Below are positions 50,547 to 57,731 of a stretch of 64,000 bases of DNA, in pieces. Both the position numbers and the translations under genes were made by a program. Position 1 is the first letter of the stretch. Each line of letters begins with the position of its first letter. The DNA comes from Pseudomonas fluorescens NCIMB 11764 (GTDB lineage: Bacteria; Pseudomonadota; Gammaproteobacteria; Pseudomonadales; Pseudomonadaceae), in the NCBI RefSeq assembly GCF_000293885.2, contig NZ_CP010945.1, positions 5,662,001 to 5,726,000 on the forward strand, in the 5' to 3' direction. The notes beneath the pieces were generated by a model. That model was not told where the DNA came from. It saw nothing but the letters and a program-made list of their open reading frames with translations, and made no database searches.

Positions 50547-51509
50547 ATGACAATCCTGGATTCGCAGGTGGTCGTCGGTGTGGATGTGGCGAAGGACGAG
50601 ATCGTTATCTATCGATCCGACCTGGAAAAGACCCTAAATATCGCGAACAAGCGATCAACCTTGAAGCAATGGCTCAAGACGCTGCCAGCGCACAGCGCTA
50701 TCGCGCTAGAAGCGACCAATATCTATCACCTTGATACAACGGAAATGGCCCATGAAATGGGCCATGACGTTTACGTCATCGATGGCAGTCGCCTCAACAA
50801 ATACCGCGATGGAATAGGCATGAGGGCGAAAACAGATACGTTGGATGCCGAACTGCTGGCCCGTTACTTGAGCCGCGAATCCGACAGATTGAGGATCTGG
50901 AATCCGCCACCGAAGGCTTACACACAAATGAAAAGCCTGCTTCGCCGTCGGGCTCAGTTGGTCCGGGCCTGTGTTGCACTCAAGCAGAGCTGGAAAAACG
51001 AATCCTTGCTGAAAGAGCACTTCAACCAGCTTCTGGCCGCCATTGCCCAGTTCGAAAAGATGATTCAGAAAACGCTCAAGGAAATTGCTGAGGAAGGTGG
51101 GATTGATGATCAGGTGAAGCGTTGCCAGGCCATCGAGGGCGTAGGGCTCCTGACGGCCACTGCAGCGGCCACTGCTTTTATGCGTGGGGAATTTGCCAAC
51201 AGCGACGAGTACGTCGCCTTCCTCGGCATGGATCCGCGTGTGAGGCAGTCAGGACAAAAGGATCAAAAGCGCCGACTCTCTAAACGAGGGGACTCGGAGT
51301 TCCGGCGCTTGTTTCACAATAGCGCTATGGCTGCCAGCCGTTCGCCGACTTGGAAGCCGTACTACGAACGCTATCTGGCCAGAGGTCTAAAAGGCACTCA
51401 GGCCTTGGTTATCCTGGCACGCAAGCTGGCCAGAGTGATGTTTGCCCTGATGGAAAACCAAACCGAATACAAGCCAAATTCTATGTTTGGGTGTTCCCCC
51501 CAAACATAG
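50547..51509 (+). CDS. IS110-family DEDD transposase/recombinase
   Basis: 320-residue recombinase. The N-terminal RuvC-like domain carries the acidic residues (VVGVDVAKDE at residues 9-18, IALEATN near 52, AKTDTLDAELLARYL near 94), and the C-terminal transposase-20 domain has QAIEGVGLLTATA and the serine region RLSKRGDSEFRRLFHNSAMAA. It looks intact, so the element may be active. The ATG has CGGAGGGTGTG upstream. The stop lies only 5 bp before the end of the element, within a 13-bp hairpin. Confidence 0.92.
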   Translation: MTILDSQVVVGVDVAKDEIVIYRSDLEKTLNIANKRSTLKQWLKTLPAHSAIALEATNIYHLDTTEMAHEMGHDVYVIDGSRLNKYRDGIGMRAKTDTLDAELLARYLSRESDRLRIWNPPPKAYTQMKSLLRRRAQLVRACVALKQSWKNESLLKEHFNQLLAAIAQFEKMIQKTLKEIAEEGGIDDQVKRCQAIEGVGLLTATAAATAFMRGEFANSDEYVAFLGMDPRVRQSGQKDQKRRLSKRGDSEFRRLFHNSAMAASRSPTWKPYYERYLARGLKGTQALVILARKLARVMFALMENQTEYKPNSMFGCSPQT

Positions 51510-51511
51510 AA
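51479..51511 (+). repeat. Perfect 13-bp hairpin at the right end of the IS110 element
   Basis: TTCTATGTTTGGG (51479-51491) and CCCAAACATAGAA (51499-51511) pair fully around the loop TGTTCCC. The structure includes the last codons of the transposase gene and reaches the element's right edge. It could be a recombination structure or an end-of-transcript signal. Confidence 0.75.
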
Positions 51512-51512
51512 T

Positions 51513-51571
51513 CTCCCACAGGGGATTTGTGAACAACGCAAATCCAGTGTGGGAGCGGGCTTGCTCGCGAA
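51513..51571. repeat. Right part of the interrupted REP arm plus the intact opposite arm
   Basis: CTCCCACA (51513-51520) completes the arm begun at 50330. After 27 bp the intact arm TGTGGGAGCGGGCTTGCTCG... runs 51548-51571. Before insertion the pair would have formed a perfect 24-bp stem. Confidence 0.88.
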
Positions 51572-51582
51572 GCTTCAGACGA

Positions 51583-52491
51583 TTAAACGCGGGAAGCGAA
51601 TAACGCCTGATGATCGCGGCACTGCTGCGCCGTCAACATGAACACGCCATGACCGCCGCGCTCGAAATCGAGCCAGGCGAAGTCGACCTCCGGGTATAGC
51701 GCCTCGACGTGAACCTGGCTATTGCCCACTTCAACAATCAGCAAGCCCTTCTCAGTCAGGTGATCCGCCGCTTCGGCGAGCATGCGGCGCACCAGGTTCA
51801 AACCATCGTCGCCACAGGCCAGGCCCAGCTCGGGCTCGTGCTGGTACTCCTGCGGCATGTCGGCGAAATCCTCGGCATCGACGTAAGGCGGATTCGACAC
51901 GATCAAGTCAAAGCGCTGCCCCGGCAAACCGTCGAACCCATCGCCCTGAACCGTGTATACCCGCTCATCGGCGCCATGACGCTCGATGTTCTTGTTGGCC
52001 ACTTCCAGCGCTTCGAACGACAGGTCGGCCAGCACCACTTCGGCGTTCTGGAACTCATAGGCACACGCGATACCGATACAACCGGACCCGGTGCACAGGT
52101 CGAGAATCCGCGCAGGTTCGGCGCCGAGCCACGGTTCGAAACGCTTTTCGATCAGCTCGCCAATCGGTGAACGCGGGACCAACACACGCTCGTCGACAAT
52201 GAACGACATGCCGCAGAACCAGGCCTCGCCCAGCAGGTAAGCAGTCGGGATGCGTTCCTCGATACGGCGCTTGAGCATGCGCTGCAGTTTGACGATCTCG
52301 TCCTCTTCGAGGTTGCAGTCGAGGTAACTGTCAGCAATTTCCCACGGCAGGTGTAACGCGCCCAACACCAGTTGACGGGCTTCGTCCCAGGCGTTGTCGG
52401 TCCCATGGCCGAAAAACAGATCCTCCCCATGGAAGTGGCTGACGGCCCAACGGATATGGTCGCGCAGGGTACGAAGACGGGAAGTGATCAC
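51583..52491 (-). CDS. prmB: Ribosomal protein L3 N5-glutamine methyltransferase
   Basis: 302-residue SAM-dependent methyltransferase that modifies Gln150 of ribosomal protein L3. The SAM motif [13 protein letters not shown] (near residue 130) and the catalytic NPPY (SNPPYVD near 198) are intact. The N-terminal extension [20 protein letters not shown] is normal for PrmB. The start codon is GTG with GGAG about 9 nt upstream. Confidence 0.93.
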   Translation of the reverse strand: MITSRLRTLRDHIRWAVSHFHGEDLFFGHGTDNAWDEARQLVLGALHLPWEIADSYLDCNLEEDEIVKLQRMLKRRIEERIPTAYLLGEAWFCGMSFIVDERVLVPRSPIGELIEKRFEPWLGAEPARILDLCTGSGCIGIACAYEFQNAEVVLADLSFEALEVANKNIERHGADERVYTVQGDGFDGLPGQRFDLIVSNPPYVDAEDFADMPQEYQHEPELGLACGDDGLNLVRRMLAEAADHLTEKGLLIVEVGNSQVHVEALYPEVDFAWLDFERGGHGVFMLTAQQCRDHQALFASRV

Positions 52492-52730
52492 GGGGGCAAA
52501 CTCCAGAAAAAACGACTGGCGATTCTACCAGCCAAAACGCGCCACGACGACGCAGGAAAAACATCGGCTCAGAGGTAGGACACTTCCATTTTTCGCGTTT
52601 GCTATTGAACAAAACGAGTATCTTGACAACGCTGCGGGCCAGCAACGACGGCCCCTGCGATGGAAGCGATTCACAGAAGCGCTCAGCCAGAGGACAATGT
52701 CGCAAAAGCCCCACCCGAAGGAGCCCCAGA

Positions 52731-53321
52731 ATGTCCGTTCCACAAACGATGTTTCAACTCAGCGGCCGCGGTTACGCAGCAGCCAAACTGGGTCACGCGA
52801 CCCTTGTCATCATCGATGCCCAGAAAGAATACCTCAGCGGCCCCCTGGCCCTGGTCGGCATGGATGCTGCCGTCGCGAACATCAAGCAACTGGTGAGCGC
52901 TGCCCGCGCAGCCGGCCGGCCCATCGTGCATGTACGCCACCTCGGCACCGTCGGCGGGTTGTTCGACCCGCAAGGCGAACGCGGTGAGTTCATCCCGGGC
53001 CTGGAACCACAGGCCGACGAAACCATCATCGGCAAACTGCTGCCGAGTGCGTTTCACGGCACCGAGCTGCTGGAGCGCTTGCAGAACCTGGGTTCGCTGG
53101 ACCTGATCGTGTGTGGTTTCATGAGTCATTCCAGCGTCAGCACCACTGTGCGCGCCGCGAAAAACCTGGGCTTTCGTTGCACCTTGGTTGAAGACGCCTG
53201 CGCAACCCGCGATTTGCCTTACAAGGGCGGCGTGTTGAGCGCAGACCACGTTCAGCAGACCGAAATGGCGATCATGGCGGATAACTTCGCCACCCTTGCC
53301 CTGACCCAAGATCTGATCTGA
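52731..53321 (+). CDS. Isochorismatase-like hydrolase with serine at the nucleophile position
   Basis: 196-residue protein of the cysteine hydrolase (isochorismatase) superfamily. The catalytic Asp (VIIDAQKEY, D29) and Lys (IIGKLLP, K102) are present. The cysteine normally found in the GFMTHMCVSTT-type motif is replaced: this protein reads GFMSHSSVSTT, with S135. It may therefore be a non-amidase hydrolase or a binding protein; activity is uncertain. The start ATG has AAGGAG 8 nt upstream. Confidence 0.8.
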   Translation: MSVPQTMFQLSGRGYAAAKLGHATLVIIDAQKEYLSGPLALVGMDAAVANIKQLVSAARAAGRPIVHVRHLGTVGGLFDPQGERGEFIPGLEPQADETIIGKLLPSAFHGTELLERLQNLGSLDLIVCGFMSHSSVSTTVRAAKNLGFRCTLVEDACATRDLPYKGGVLSADHVQQTEMAIMADNFATLALTQDLI

Positions 53322-53452
53322 TCGACGCTTGATGAGCGGTTCATGCCGCCGCTCATCCGCAAAAGCCTCTCATTAGCTGTAAATGTCATAGCCTCAGGAA
53401 CATCCCGGTCAACTCCCGGTCGAAGGGCCGATACCCATTGAGGAAGGTCGGA

Positions 53453-53773
53453 ATGAAGTTATCCGATGGTTTTGACGCACGCCGCTTGCGGCCCAAAGGC
53501 CAAAGCAACTGGCGTTTTCGATTCGGCGCAGCCTTTGCTGCCTTGCTGGCGACCTGCGGTGTGTTGCTGGCGATGGCCGGCGCCGCCAGCCTGCTGGGGC
53601 GCCCGCCGGCACTCGGCGAACTGAACGCCAGCCCGTTGGGCTCGGCAATCATTCTGGCGGTCGGTCTGTTCCTGCTCTACCTGGGCGTCTGGCTGTGGCG
53701 GCGTTGCCGTCGCCGCGCGCGCCAGTCGCGAGAGCTGAACATGTCCCCGCATTTGATGAAAAAACACGACTGA
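53453..53773 (+). CDS. Small hypothetical protein with two membrane helices
   Basis: 106-residue basic protein. Two hydrophobic helices (about residues 28-50, AAFAALLATCGVLLAMAGAAS, and 65-86, AIILAVGLFLLYLGVWLW) are followed by the arginine-rich RRCRRRARQSRE. An AGGAAGG ribosome binding site lies 4 nt before the ATG at 53453. No family recognised. It lies 86 bp before the Smr gene, in the same direction. Confidence 0.65.
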   Translation: MKLSDGFDARRLRPKGQSNWRFRFGAAFAALLATCGVLLAMAGAASLLGRPPALGELNASPLGSAIILAVGLFLLYLGVWLWRRCRRRARQSRELNMSPHLMKKHD

Positions 53774-53859
53774 ATTGATGGCTCGGCCCGCTTCGGGCCC
53801 CAATTGTTATCGATCGTGTCTCGACTTGGGTAAACTGGCCGCCCTTCGCGGAGGCTGAC

Positions 53860-54417
53860 ATGCAAGACGACGATTTTTCCCTGTTCAAAAGCGCGATCCA
53901 AGGCGTCAAGCCGATCAAGCACGACCGCGCCGAAACCGGCAAACCCAAGGCTGACCGCGCGCAGATCGCCAAGCTGCGCCAGGCTGCCACCGTGCGCACA
54001 GACGCCACCACCGTTGACGGTCTGTCCGATCAGTTCGTGATCGACGTGGGCCCGGAAGACGAGCTGATGTGGGCGCGCGACGGCGTTCAGGAAAGCCAGA
54101 TGCGCAAGCTCAAGATCGGGCAGATCCCGTTCGAAGGCAGCCTCGACCTGCACGGCATGAGTGTGGAGAAAGCCCGGGAAACCCTCTGGGCGTTCCTGGC
54201 CGAAGCGACCAAATTCGAAATCCGCTGCGTGCGCGTCACCCACGGCAAAGCCGTGCGCCTGGACGGCAAGCGGCCAATGATCAAAAGCCACGTCAACACC
54301 TGGCTGCGCCAGCATTCACAAGTGCTCGGCTTCACCTCGTGCCAGGCCAGACACGGCGGCGCCGGAGCGGTTTATGTGATGCTTAAACGAACGATGATGG
54401 AAGGTCGCGACGAGTAA
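53860..54417 (+). CDS. Smr-domain protein
   Basis: 185-residue protein with an N-terminal helical part and a C-terminal Smr domain (about residues 85-180) related to the MutS2 C-terminal nuclease. Smr marks are LDLHGMSVEKARETL, VTHGKAVRLDG and ARHGGAGAVYVMLK. It resembles gamma-proteobacterial SmrA/SmrB; proteins of this type cleave RNA or nick DNA, and SmrB acts on mRNA at collided ribosomes. Exact role here is unknown. GGAGG precedes the ATG by 6 nt. Confidence 0.85.
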   Translation: MQDDDFSLFKSAIQGVKPIKHDRAETGKPKADRAQIAKLRQAATVRTDATTVDGLSDQFVIDVGPEDELMWARDGVQESQMRKLKIGQIPFEGSLDLHGMSVEKARETLWAFLAEATKFEIRCVRVTHGKAVRLDGKRPMIKSHVNTWLRQHSQVLGFTSCQARHGGAGAVYVMLKRTMMEGRDE

Positions 54418-54474
54418 AGTCGTTGCGCCACGCTGGTTTGGCTTACGCTGACCACTCAGTACAGGGATCCCGGC

Positions 54475-54510
54475 TTGCAATGATATGGGAGCTCCCGTAA
54501 TACTCCGCAG
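54475..54510 (+). promoter_or_regulatory. Promoter and operator of the phage-type repressor
   Basis: TTGCAA (54475-54480), a 17-nt spacer and TAATAC (54498-54503) make a good sigma-70 promoter. The expected transcript start falls at or within one base of the ATG at 54511. The palindrome ATATGGGAG-CTCCCGTAAT (54483-54501) fills the spacer, so the repressor likely controls itself. Confidence 0.7.
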
Positions 54511-55245
54511 ATGGAATTCAAAGACAGACTCAAAACAGCCCGCCAACACGCCAGGCTCAATCAGACCGAGCTGGCCGAGCGCGCAGGGCTGACGCAAACC
54601 TCAATCTCCGACCTCGAGCGCGGGAAATCGAAGGCAACAGCCTTTGTTGCCCAGATCGCTTCAGTGTGTGGCGTTTCACCAATGTGGCTGGCTGAAGGTG
54701 TCGGTGACATGCTTAAAGGCGTGTCCGATGCCGCTCCGTTGAATCGCCCCCCTCCAGGCATTTCGATGTCAGACATCGAGCCTTGGGACGACAACACCCC
54801 CCTGGATGACGATGAGGTGTATGTCCCCTTCCTGCGTGAAGTCGAGCTGGCGGCTGGTTCAGGCCGTTTCGTGATCGCAGAGAACGACAGCACCAGGCTG
54901 CGCTTCTTCAAGAAAGACCTGCGTCACAATAACGTGCAGTTCGACAACGCCAAGTGCGTGGTGGTGAGCGGGAACAGCATGCTCCCGGTTCTGCGCGACG
55001 GCGCCACCGTTGGCATGAACATCGGTAAGAACTCATTGGGCGACATCGTCGACGGCGACATGTATGCGATCAACCACAACGGCCAACTGCGCGTGAAACA
55101 AGTCTACCGACTGCCCACCGGCATCCGCTTGCGCAGCTTCAACCGTGACGAGCATCCGGACGAGGACTACACCTTCGCCGAGATCCAGGAACAGCAGATT
55201 GCGATCCTGGGCCATGTCTTTTGGTGGGCAATGTATTCGCGGTGA
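54511..55245 (+). CDS. Phage-type self-cleaving repressor (HTH-XRE plus S24 peptidase)
   Basis: 244-residue LexA/CI-like repressor. Residues 5-60 form the HTH (LNQTELAERAGLTQTSISDLERGKS). Residues about 105-240 form the S24 peptidase with a likely cleavage site A115-G116 (ELAAGSG), catalytic S156 (SGNSMLP) and K196 (RVKQVY). All parts for RecA-stimulated self-cleavage are present, as in PrtR and lambda CI. No ribosome binding site is visible, matching a leaderless transcript. No other phage gene lies nearby; the only likely target is the PL7 gene downstream, whose promoter carries the same ATATGGG half-sites. Confidence 0.87.
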   Translation: MEFKDRLKTARQHARLNQTELAERAGLTQTSISDLERGKSKATAFVAQIASVCGVSPMWLAEGVGDMLKGVSDAAPLNRPPPGISMSDIEPWDDNTPLDDDEVYVPFLREVELAAGSGRFVIAENDSTRLRFFKKDLRHNNVQFDNAKCVVVSGNSMLPVLRDGATVGMNIGKNSLGDIVDGDMYAINHNGQLRVKQVYRLPTGIRLRSFNRDEHPDEDYTFAEIQEQQIAILGHVFWWAMYSR

Positions 55246-55313
55246 ACCGGATTGCGGTGATGCGTGACGTTCAGTGCCATGACACTCAATACGGCAAATC
55301 GACGCCAACAAGT

Positions 55314-55339
55314 AGCCCGCCAAGTGCGGGCTTTTTTTG
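55314..55339 (+). terminator. Terminator of the repressor gene
   Basis: AGCCCGC-CAAGT-GCGGGCT followed by seven T residues, 68 bp after the repressor stop. Confidence 0.92.
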
Positions 55340-55346
55340 CACCTGA

Positions 55347-55409
55347 AATATAGGCACGGAATAAAATATGGGAATACCCGTTTACTTGGAATATGGGAAA
55401 GCCTATATT
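55347..55409 (+). promoter_or_regulatory. Promoter of the PL7-like gene with three repressor half-sites
   Basis: TTTACT (55381-55386), a 17-nt spacer and TATATT (55404-55409) form a promoter. AATATAGG (55347-55354), AATATGGG followed by ATACCCGT (55365-55381) and AATATGGG-N4-CCTATATT (55390-55409) share the half-site of the palindrome in the repressor's own promoter. Bound repressor would cover the -35 and -10. Confidence 0.68.
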
Positions 55410-55553
55410 TGTTTTCAAGCCAACGGGAAATCGATCGGAGGCTGCCAACTATCACTTCTGCCCATTCACTGAGTGGGCAGTGGGATGTAGGCCTGCATCA
55501 AACACAAGGCTCACCAGAGCCAAAAGCGACATCAATGGACTGAGGCAAAAACC

Positions 55554-56228
55554 ATGACTGTAGACATCAGCAACTTCACCATCGCTACCCCGCTGCCAAT
55601 CTCCGACACCAACCCGATTGCACTTGAGCTCATCGGCTGGCGCGCGCTGATCGAATGCCCCGACGTCATCTCGATGCTTGATGATGGTTCGCTGCAGATG
55701 ACGGCGCCGACACTTGGAGCCTCGAGCAAGAGCACGCATCGAACTCGCTGTGAGTGGAAGGAGCCAGGTTACTGGCTGTTCTCCAGCGCGGCGGACCACT
55801 GGAACCGCCAGGAAATGCGACTGACCAAAGTCAACTCGCTGCAGAAAGTCGTGATTGGCCAGATTCATGTGAAGGGTTCAGAACGACCTCCGGTAAAGGT
55901 GTTCTGGAACAAAGGAAAAATCACCATGGGTTTCCGATCAAGCTACCTCCAGGACGATCCGGTCAACTCGACGGTGTTGGAGAACGTACCGCTCGGCGCA
56001 CTTTTCAAAATCAACATTCACGCCAACTCGAGTGGCGCCGTTTCTGTATCGGCTAGCTGTAACGGCGTCAAATCCACGTCCGCGATCATGCGTCTGGACA
56101 ACACCTGGGACACGAAAACTCTCGCCTTTCACGGCGGTGTGTATAACCAGATCGATTACTCCGACACCACAGACCCGCTAGACGGTTCTGTCTGCATCAT
56201 CAGCGACCTGTCGATCACCCACGGCTGA
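55554..56228 (+). CDS. Polysaccharide lyase family 7-like protein
   Basis: 224-residue protein with the three short PL7 (alginate lyase 2) motifs: RCEWK (65-69, compare RxExR), QIH (103-105) and AFHGGVYNQ (191-199, compare YFKAGxYxQ), as expected for a beta-jelly-roll lyase. It has no signal peptide, so it is either intracellular or released by another route. A 140-nt leader separates its promoter from the ATG and holds a 7-bp hairpin (55458-55480); GAGG precedes the start. It seems to be controlled by the phage-type repressor upstream. Substrate is unproven; alginate or another uronan is the family expectation. Confidence 0.75.
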   Translation: MTVDISNFTIATPLPISDTNPIALELIGWRALIECPDVISMLDDGSLQMTAPTLGASSKSTHRTRCEWKEPGYWLFSSAADHWNRQEMRLTKVNSLQKVVIGQIHVKGSERPPVKVFWNKGKITMGFRSSYLQDDPVNSTVLENVPLGALFKINIHANSSGAVSVSASCNGVKSTSAIMRLDNTWDTKTLAFHGGVYNQIDYSDTTDPLDGSVCIISDLSITHG

Positions 56229-56611
56229 TACCACCTGCTCGGCCAGATGAGCAAAACAGGTTCAGGGAATCATCACTGCTGCAGCCTGGCGACAGGTTGT
56301 AGCGGGATGCGGATAAAATCCGACAGGCCCGCGTGACCGGCAAAACACCTACGGACCGCAATGACCGATTTTGGGCTTCGCGCCCGCTGGCAATACAACT
56401 GCCGTCACACATACGCTACCATGTGCCCCATGTCGGGGATGAACCCTGCGTTTATTGCCACTCAGCTCGGTCTTGGCGTTCAGATATTGCTATCGACCTG
56501 CCCCCCGATGGAGCAACTCCAGCAGCGATTGGAGTGAACCCGGGAAGCCTGAAAAGAGCTTGATTGGCACACAATTGGTACAGACAGAAACAGTACCCCT
56601 CTGAAACCCTT
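56229..56611. other. Region after the PL7-like gene, mostly unassigned
   Basis: 383 bp. It contains a two-part hairpin (GCGGG 56302-56306 / CCCGC 56328-56332 around CGGAT/ATCCG 56310-56322) without a T-run and one small open frame (below). The folE promoter should be near its end, but none stands out. Confidence 0.5.
56421..56537 (+). CDS. Possible small protein of unknown function
   Basis: 38 codons from ATG 56421 (also ATG 56430 and 56439) to TGA at 56535-56537, with a plausible peptide (MNPAFIATQLGLGVQILLST...) that is partly hydrophobic and lacks the arginine-rich look of shadow frames. No strong ribosome binding site. It could be a real micro-protein or chance. Confidence 0.25.
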   Translation: MCPMSGMNPAFIATQLGLGVQILLSTCPPMEQLQQRLE

Positions 56612-57172
56612 ATGGAATCAGCCTCTGTGACACTGGAACAGAATTACACCGCGATTCTCGGCCAATTGGGCGAGGACGTCTCCCGCGAGGGCCTGCTCGA
56701 CACGCCCAAGCGTGCCGCCAAAGCCATGCAGTACCTCTGCCGCGGCTATGAACAGACACTCGAAGAAGTCACCAACGGTGCCTTGTTCAGCTCTGACAAC
56801 AGCGAAATGGTGCTGGTGAAAGACATCGAGCTGTACTCGTTGTGCGAACACCACCTGCTGCCGTTCATCGGCAAGGCCCACGTTGCCTACATCCCGAGCG
56901 GCAAGGTACTGGGGCTGTCGAAAGTCGCGCGGATCGTCGATATGTACGCCCGCCGTCTGCAGATCCAGGAAAACCTCAGCCGCCAGATCGCCGATGCGGT
57001 CCAGCAAGTCACCGGCGCCCTGGGCGTTGCGGTGGTGATCGAGGCCAAGCACATGTGCATGATGATGCGCGGTGTGGAGAAGCAGAATTCGTCGATGATC
57101 ACTTCGGTGATGTTGGGTGAGTTCCGCGAAAACGCGGCTACCCGCAGCGAGTTTCTCAGCCTGATCAAATAA
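56612..57172 (+). CDS. folE: GTP cyclohydrolase I
   Basis: 186-residue enzyme converting GTP to 7,8-dihydroneopterin triphosphate, the first step of folate synthesis. Zinc ligands and catalytic residues are in [19 protein letters not shown] and the final KHMCMMMRG. The start may be the ATG at 56612 ([12 protein letters not shown]) or a GTG 12 bp later that gives the shorter form common in this family. It ends in a strong terminator. Confidence 0.93.
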   Translation: MESASVTLEQNYTAILGQLGEDVSREGLLDTPKRAAKAMQYLCRGYEQTLEEVTNGALFSSDNSEMVLVKDIELYSLCEHHLLPFIGKAHVAYIPSGKVLGLSKVARIVDMYARRLQIQENLSRQIADAVQQVTGALGVAVVIEAKHMCMMMRGVEKQNSSMITSVMLGEFRENAATRSEFLSLIK

Positions 57173-57186
57173 TTGGCAACACAAGG

Positions 57187-57216
57187 AAAACCGGCATTCA
57201 TCGCCGGTTTTTTTTC
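57187..57216 (+). terminator. Terminator of folE
   Basis: AAAACCGGC/GCCGGTTTT with a 7-nt loop, followed by T residues, 14 bp after the folE stop. Confidence 0.92.
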
Positions 57217-57272
57217 GTCTGTGAAAAATCAGGTAAGCTGCGCGCCTTCTTTCGCCCCGTGAGGCTTATACC

Positions 57273-57644
57273 GTGTTCGTAAAAGCGCTTCGTGTCGGCC
57301 TTGGCCAACTGATCATCTTCATCGACTTCATCACCCGCCCCGGCAAGAAGCAGCGCCCCGCTGCTGCTCAGGCCCAGATCGAAACGGCCGCCAAAAGCCT
57401 GACCCTGTATCAGTTCCACGCCTGCCCGTTCTGCGTGAAAACCCGCCGCACCTTGCGTCGCTTGAACGTGCCAGTGGCGCTGCGTGATGCGAAGAACAAC
57501 GAGCAGGATCGCCAGGCCCTGCTGGAACAGGGTGGCAAGATCAAGGTGCCGTGCCTGCGCATTGAAGAGAATGGCCAGACCACCTGGATGTATGAATCCA
57601 AGGTGATCATTGATTATCTGGATAAGCGGTTTGCGGCAGCCTGA
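57273..57644 (+). CDS. Membrane-anchored glutaredoxin-like protein
   Basis: 123-residue protein. An N-terminal hydrophobic segment (about residues 5-22, ALRVGLGQLIIFIDFI) precedes a glutaredoxin fold with the CPFC active site (51-54). KVPCLRIEE gives the cis-proline region and WMYESKVIIDYL the C-terminal helix. It probably reduces disulphides or glutathione adducts near the inner membrane. The start codon is GTG with GAGG 8 nt upstream. Confidence 0.85.
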   Translation: MFVKALRVGLGQLIIFIDFITRPGKKQRPAAAQAQIETAAKSLTLYQFHACPFCVKTRRTLRRLNVPVALRDAKNNEQDRQALLEQGGKIKVPCLRIEENGQTTWMYESKVIIDYLDKRFAAA

Positions 57645-57690
57645 GGTTTTGGCGGTGTCCTTATGGACGCCACAAAATCCAGACAAATAT

Positions 57691-57718
57691 AAACCGGCCC
57701 AATGGCCGGTTTATTTGT
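57691..57718. terminator. Terminator shared by the glutaredoxin and aminotransferase genes
   Basis: AAACCGGCC-CAAT-GGCCGGTTT lies between the converging genes. It is followed by TTATTTGTTTC on the + strand and, on the minus strand, by ATATTTGTCTGG. Confidence 0.85.
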
Positions 57719-57731
57719 TTCTACCCTCCCC

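Larger units (their letters stand above)
50346..51514 (+). mobile_element. IS110-family insertion sequence
   Basis: The element is about 1167 bp counting one CT. It is flanked by CT on both sides (50346-50347 and 51513-51514). Removing it and one CT restores a 24-nt REP arm that is the exact reverse complement of the intact arm at 51548-51571, which fixes both ends. There are no long terminal inverted repeats, only TATGTTT (50350-50356) against AAACATA (51502-51508). It contains one DEDD recombinase gene and a 199-bp 5' noncoding end. Confidence 0.9.

Noticed and set aside
50706..51020. 104-codon minus-strand frame inside the IS110 transposase gene
   Set aside because: Antisense shadow; start and composition do not support translation.
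54511..56537. Prophage or tailocin remnant
   Set aside because: Only the repressor is phage-like; no tail, lysis, integrase genes or attachment-site duplications were found, so the region is described as a stand-alone module.
56571..56586. TGGCACACAATTGGTA before folE as a sigma-54 promoter
   Set aside because: The -12 element reads GGT in place of GC, and folE is a housekeeping gene with no activator nearby.
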